Source: DAIPHL01 sp036771375 (lineage in GTDB: Bacteria; Synergistota; Synergistia; Synergistales; Synergistaceae). From it: DNA of 8,343 nt. Shown here piece by piece: positions 6,119-8,343 of this stretch. The notes below the pieces were generated by a model. The model saw only the letters and a list, made by a program, of their open reading frames with translations. It had not been told where the DNA came from and made no database searches. Position 1 is the stretch's first letter; the number at the start of each line of letters is the position of its first letter. The stretch spans positions 1-8,343 of the forward strand of contig DAIPHL010000105.1 in assembly GCA_036771375.1 (NCBI GenBank). Direction: 5' to 3'. The position numbers and the translations under genes are program-made.

Positions 6119-6218
6119 AAAAAATCCCCCGGTGTGTCCGGAAGAGGTCTCCGGCTCGACCGGGGCTACGCTCTTCGTGCCTATGCCTCGCGTCAGCGAA
6201 GAGGGAGCGGGGGATTTC
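6119..6218 (-). ncRNA. candidate structured small RNA or attenuator leader, about 100 nt
   Basis: The segment begins at the start site predicted from the promoter at 6225-6253 and ends in six T residues (complement of A6119-6124). Its 5' end AAATCCCCCG (6217-6208) is exactly complementary to CGGGGGATTT (6131-6122), closing the molecule. Inside, CTCTTCG (6203-6197) pairs with CGAAGAG (6177-6171) around a 19-base loop, and CCGGA/TCCGG (6154-6150 with 6142-6138) forms a second arm. CCCCGGT (6165-6159) can instead pair with ACCGGGG (6133-6127), taking the same G residues and making a terminator stem just before the T run. Two mutually exclusive folds of this kind are typical of attenuators and riboswitches. 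It does not match any riboswitch, 6S, SRP or tmRNA pattern I know. Transcription has not been shown. Confidence 0.45.
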
Positions 6219-6224
6219 AAAGAA

Positions 6225-6253
6225 AACATACCATCGAACGCGGGGAAGGTCAA
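6225..6253 (-). promoter_or_regulatory. promoter of the candidate small RNA
   Basis: On the minus strand, TTGACC (6248-6253) and TATGTT (6225-6230) have a 17-base spacer, and TGG directly precedes the -10 box, giving an extended -10. The predicted start is G6218, the seventh base after the -10 box. It lies 19 bases beyond the terminator of the upstream operon, so a transcript from here would be independent of that operon. Confidence 0.5.
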
Positions 6254-6271
6254 TCGTGACCCATCGGGAAG

Positions 6272-6309
6272 AAAAAACCGTGCGAAGCGTCGCCCCCGCA
6301 CGGTTTTTT
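6272..6309 (-). terminator. strong terminator of the oxidoreductase operon (bidirectional shape)
   Basis: CCGTGCG (6278-6284) pairs with CGCACGG (6297-6303) around a 12-base loop, flanked by six A and six T residues, so the hairpin extends to 13 bp and has a T run on either strand. It starts 23 bases beyond the stop codon of the DUF1667-type gene. Confidence 0.9.
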
Positions 6310-6332
6310 CCATCGGTGCCGCGTCGGACCTT

Positions 6333-6719
6333 CTATCTCTCTTCCGCCCGTCCGAGAGATCGGCTCGCGACGATATCCGTCCCCGTATCGCAGACGTTTT
6401 CGATCAAGACCTGCCCTATTTTGATCGGCGCGTCGACCGTGACGCGCGCAAGCGCCCCGGTGACGTCGAACACCCTGGAGAGGGGGAGAGGCACCCGGCT
6501 TCGCACGGGGCAGACCGGAAGCGACGCGCCACGCACCCTGACCGTGGAGGTAAAGGTACGGGTCGGGTTTTTGACCTCGCTTTTGGCGTAGGCGATCCCT
6601 CGAGGACATTCGTTGCCCTCGACCTGTACGACCTCCGTCCCCCGCACTCCGACGGAGAGCGAACAACCGACCGGACAGGAAACGCACAAAAAATTTCTGA
6701 CTTCGACGTCTTCAGCCAT
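6333..6719 (-). CDS. DUF1667-type protein with conserved CxxC cysteines
   Basis: This small, presumably cytoplasmic protein of 128 residues is the third member of the GlpA-like operon. Residues 10-19 read FLCVSCPVGC, and GNECPRG is at 35-41; Cys12, Cys15, Cys19 and Cys38 could bind an iron-sulfur cluster or zinc. A segment NPTRTFTSTVRVRGASLPVC follows, then a domain ending LIENVCDTGTDIVASRSL. This pattern matches the DUF1667/COG3862 family, known mainly as the partner of GlpA-type and FAD-oxidoreductase genes. ATG 6719 is preferred over an upstream in-frame ATG at 6758 because GGAGG lies at 6729-6733 (9-base spacing) and only one base separates it from the preceding stop codon, a sign of coupled translation. 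The motif starts right at the N-terminus from this start. An electron-transfer or assembly role is inferred. Confidence 0.88.
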   Translation of the reverse strand: MAEDVEVRNFLCVSCPVGCSLSVGVRGTEVVQVEGNECPRGIAYAKSEVKNPTRTFTSTVRVRGASLPVCPVRSRVPLPLSRVFDVTGALARVTVDAPIKIGQVLIENVCDTGTDIVASRSLGRAEER

Positions 6720-6720
6720 T

Positions 6721-8052
6721 TCAAAGGACCTCCAGACCGACTCTGATCGCCGTAACATCCGAGGGGAGGGCGCTCAACTTCTCCGCGCTCACCCTGACCT
6801 CGTTCATCTCGCCCGGACGCGCGTAGCGGAGCGTCTGAGAAAAGACGCCTGGCTCCGCATACAGACGGCACCGGCCCTCCACCGGCTCGGTCACGCGAAG
6901 AAAGAGGGTCGCGTCGCAGGAACCGGAGAGAGTCTGAGGCGAGATGAGGCGAACGTTGGGTTCGGTCTCGACCCGGAAGGTCCGGCTTCCCTTCGCGAGC
7001 TTTCCCAGCGCATAAAGAGCGGCGCTCCGTCCGGCACGCTCCCCCTCCGAGCTGACCCAGTCGACAAGATCGTAGACGACCACGACGTTGCCGGCCGCAA
7101 AGATACACTCCTCGCTGGTCTGCAGGAGATCGTTCACCGAAGGACCGTTCGTGCGCGGGTCCATGTGGAGGCCGGCCATCTTCGAGAGCTCGTTCTCCGG
7201 AATGAGACCGACCGCCAGCAGAAGCGTGTCGCAGGCGACGAAGCGCCTGCTTCCCGACACCGGACGACGGTCTTCGTCCATCTCGACGACCGTGATGCCC
7301 TCCAACCTTCCCGCGCCGTGCAGTTCGCAGACGGAGTGGTTGAGATAGTACGGAATACCGAAATCGTCGAGGCACTGGGCGATGTTGCGCCGCAGTCCCG
7401 ACACCCAGGGCATGATCTCGAAGACCGCCTCGACGCTCGCGCCTTCGAGCACCATGCGACGGGCCATGATGAGACCGATGTCGCCGGTGCCCATGATCAC
7501 GACCCGTTCGCCCGGCATGAAGCCCTCCATGTTCACGAAACGCTGCGCCGTCCCGGCGGTGTAGACTCCGGACGGCCTGGAGCCCGCCATCCCGAGCGCT
7601 CCGACGGGCCTCTCGCGGCACCCCATGGCGAGAACGACCGCCTTCGCCTCCACCCGTTCGACGCCTCGCTCCGGGTTCATCACCCAGAAGACCGCGCCCT
7701 TCACGCCGCCGGAAGCCTTCGGCGGCCTGTCCATCTGAAAGACCATGGTGTTCAGGTCGAACTCGACCCCGGCCTCGTAGGCCCGCTCGAGATACCTGTC
7801 CATGTACTCCGGCCCCGTGAGCTCCTCGCCGAACGTGTGCAGCCCGAATCCGGGATGTATGCACTGTTGCAGGATGCCGCCCGGCTCCCAGTCCCGCTCG
7901 AAGACGACCACCTTCGAAGCGCCCTCGCGCTTTGCCGAGACCGCGGCGGCGATGCCGGCCGGCCCCCCGCCGATGACGGCCACGTCCACGCTTCTCGTCG
8001 CGCCGGCCCAGGCCATTCCATTCTTCGCGCCAGGATCTTTTACCACGTTCAT
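6721..8052 (-). CDS. FAD/NAD(P)-dependent oxidoreductase of the GlpA-associated type
   Basis: The 443-residue flavoprotein has two nucleotide-binding folds: GGGPAG at 28-33 with Glu52 ending the second strand (FAD), and GTGDIG at 188-193 (NAD(P)H). GGILQQCIHPGFGLHTF (58-74), with Cys64, and YTAGTAQRFVN (164-174) are typical of the group sitting between GlpA-like and DUF1667 genes. The late FAD motif is CIFAAGNV (316-323). Residues about 360-443 form a beta-rich C-terminal domain of unknown role. ATG 8052 overlaps the upstream stop as ATGA and has GGAGG at 8060-8064 (7-base spacing). It probably passes electrons between the GlpA-like subunit and NAD(P) or another carrier, as GlpB does for GlpA in function though not in sequence. 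Substrate and acceptor are inferred from context. Confidence 0.9.
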   Translation of the reverse strand: MNVVKDPGAKNGMAWAGATRSVDVAVIGGGPAGIAAAVSAKREGASKVVVFERDWEPGGILQQCIHPGFGLHTFGEELTGPEYMDRYLERAYEAGVEFDLNTMVFQMDRPPKASGGVKGAVFWVMNPERGVERVEAKAVVLAMGCRERPVGALGMAGSRPSGVYTAGTAQRFVNMEGFMPGERVVIMGTGDIGLIMARRMVLEGASVEAVFEIMPWVSGLRRNIAQCLDDFGIPYYLNHSVCELHGAGRLEGITVVEMDEDRRPVSGSRRFVACDTLLLAVGLIPENELSKMAGLHMDPRTNGPSVNDLLQTSEECIFAAGNVVVVYDLVDWVSSEGERAGRSAALYALGKLAKGSRTFRVETEPNVRLISPQTLSGSCDATLFLRVTEPVEGRCRLYAEPGVFSQTLRYARPGEMNEVRVSAEKLSALPSDVTAIRVGLEVL

Positions 8053-8343
8053 AGCAACTCCTCCCGCAGAAGGGGATCCTTCGTCCGCCCGGTCAGCAGA
8101 TGGGAGTTCCCCCCGTGACGCGTGATCTCGACCGGAGAGAGGCCCAACTCCCGCGTCAGAATCTCGACGACCCTGGGCGCACAGAAACCGCCCTGGCAAC
8201 GGCCGGTCCCGGGACGCACCCAGAGTTTCACCCCGGCGACGGTCCTCGCCCCGCGACGAATCGCCTCCACGACCTGCGCCTCGGTCACACTCTCGCAGCG
8301 GCAGACGATCTGTCCCCATTTCGGATCGGACTTCGCGCCGACC
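8049..8343 (-). CDS. GlpA-type FAD-dependent dehydrogenase, C-terminal 2Fe-2S (BFD-like) domain, cut by the right edge
   Basis: Only the last 97 codons are inside the window, and the frame is open to the edge (first full codon at 8342-8340). The fragment begins VGAKSDPKWGQIVCRCESVT and contains Cys14 and Cys16 (C-R-C-E) and Cys49 and Cys54 in GTGRCQGGFC, the C-x-C-x32-C-x4-C pattern of BFD-like 2Fe-2S domains at the end of GlpA-type glycerol-3-phosphate dehydrogenases and relatives (COG0579). The GTG at 8288 that could look like a start falls between the cysteine pairs, so it is internal. Its TGA stop overlaps the next gene's ATG by four bases. The full protein would normally carry an N-terminal FAD domain of about 370-400 residues, not visible here. 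Glycerol-3-phosphate is the best-known substrate, but 2-hydroxyglutarate-like acids are possible. Confidence 0.87.
   Translation of the reverse strand, partial: VGAKSDPKWGQIVCRCESVTEAQVVEAIRRGARTVAGVKLWVRPGTGRCQGGFCAPRVVEILTRELGLSPVEITRHGGNSHLLTGRTKDPLLREELL

Noticed and set aside
6119..6218. tRNA-Sec, SRP RNA, 6S RNA, tmRNA or a known riboswitch
   Set aside because: Compared by eye with the conserved motifs of each class. None of the diagnostic sequences (for example GGAAGCAGC of SRP RNA or a T-loop GTTCRANNC) is present.
6062..6313. 83-residue minus-strand frame starting at ATG 6313
   Set aside because: Its start codon sits just upstream of the terminator hairpin (6272-6309), so its 5' part crosses that hairpin and the small-RNA promoter. 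Only its last 16 codons look coding-like.
6416..8118. Long frames on both strands over the oxidoreductase operon
   Set aside because: They are Arg-rich products in shadow frames of two genes whose FAD, NAD(P) and cysteine motifs are intact.

Overview
The window is GC-rich, densely coding DNA from an anaerobic bacterium, most likely a member of the Synergistota. The best taxonomic clue is the protein at 4044-5630. It ends in a glycine-rich stretch, one cysteine, a short hydrophobic segment and an Arg/Lys tail, which matches the Synergist-CTERM type of sorting signal. The other genes fit an amino-acid- or organic-acid-fermenting anaerobe: a two-subunit CoA-transferase, an ApbE flavinyltransferase, and an FAD oxidoreductase cassette ending in a small cysteine-rich protein of the DUF1667 type.

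Layout, left to right. (1) 1-609, minus: the N-terminal 203 codons of an ApbE-type FAD:protein FMN transferase, running off the left edge. An AT-rich upstream region (about 610-850) follows. (2) 929-1516, minus: a NYN/LabA-like PIN-fold protein with a hairpin terminator just beyond its stop. (3) 1517-1649: a compact divergent promoter region in which the two -10 boxes overlap. (4) 1650-2390, plus: a protein resembling L-2-amino-thiazoline-4-carboxylate (ATC) hydrolases. (5) 2599-3952, plus: CoA-transferase subunits A and B, overlapping by 17 bases and preceded by a good sigma-70-type promoter. (6) 4044-5630, plus: a secreted, surface-sorted protein with Ig-like (Big2-like) domains, followed by an intrinsic terminator. 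(7) 5687-6271: about 585 bases without a confident gene. On the minus strand this gap holds a candidate 100-nt structured RNA with its own promoter and terminator, and below it a coding-like fragment interrupted by TGA. (8) 8343-6333, minus: a tightly coupled operon. Its members are the C-terminal 2Fe-2S (BFD-like) domain of a GlpA-type dehydrogenase (cut by the right edge), an FAD/NAD(P)-dependent oxidoreductase, and a DUF1667-type CxxC protein, with a strong bidirectional terminator after the last gene.

How the parts may work together. The right-hand operon is the known GlpA-like / FAD-oxidoreductase / DUF1667 arrangement and probably oxidises glycerol-3-phosphate or another 2-hydroxy acid or polyol phosphate. 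The CoA-transferase pair would move CoA between short-chain acids in fermentation. ApbE attaches FMN covalently to membrane redox proteins such as RnfG/RnfD. These links are inferred from family knowledge, and no substrate is visible in the DNA. The most novel-looking element is the 6119-6218 minus-strand RNA candidate. It has a promoter with a 17-base spacer, a predicted start exactly at the base of a 5'/3' closing stem, and two mutually exclusive pairings of its 3' G-run.
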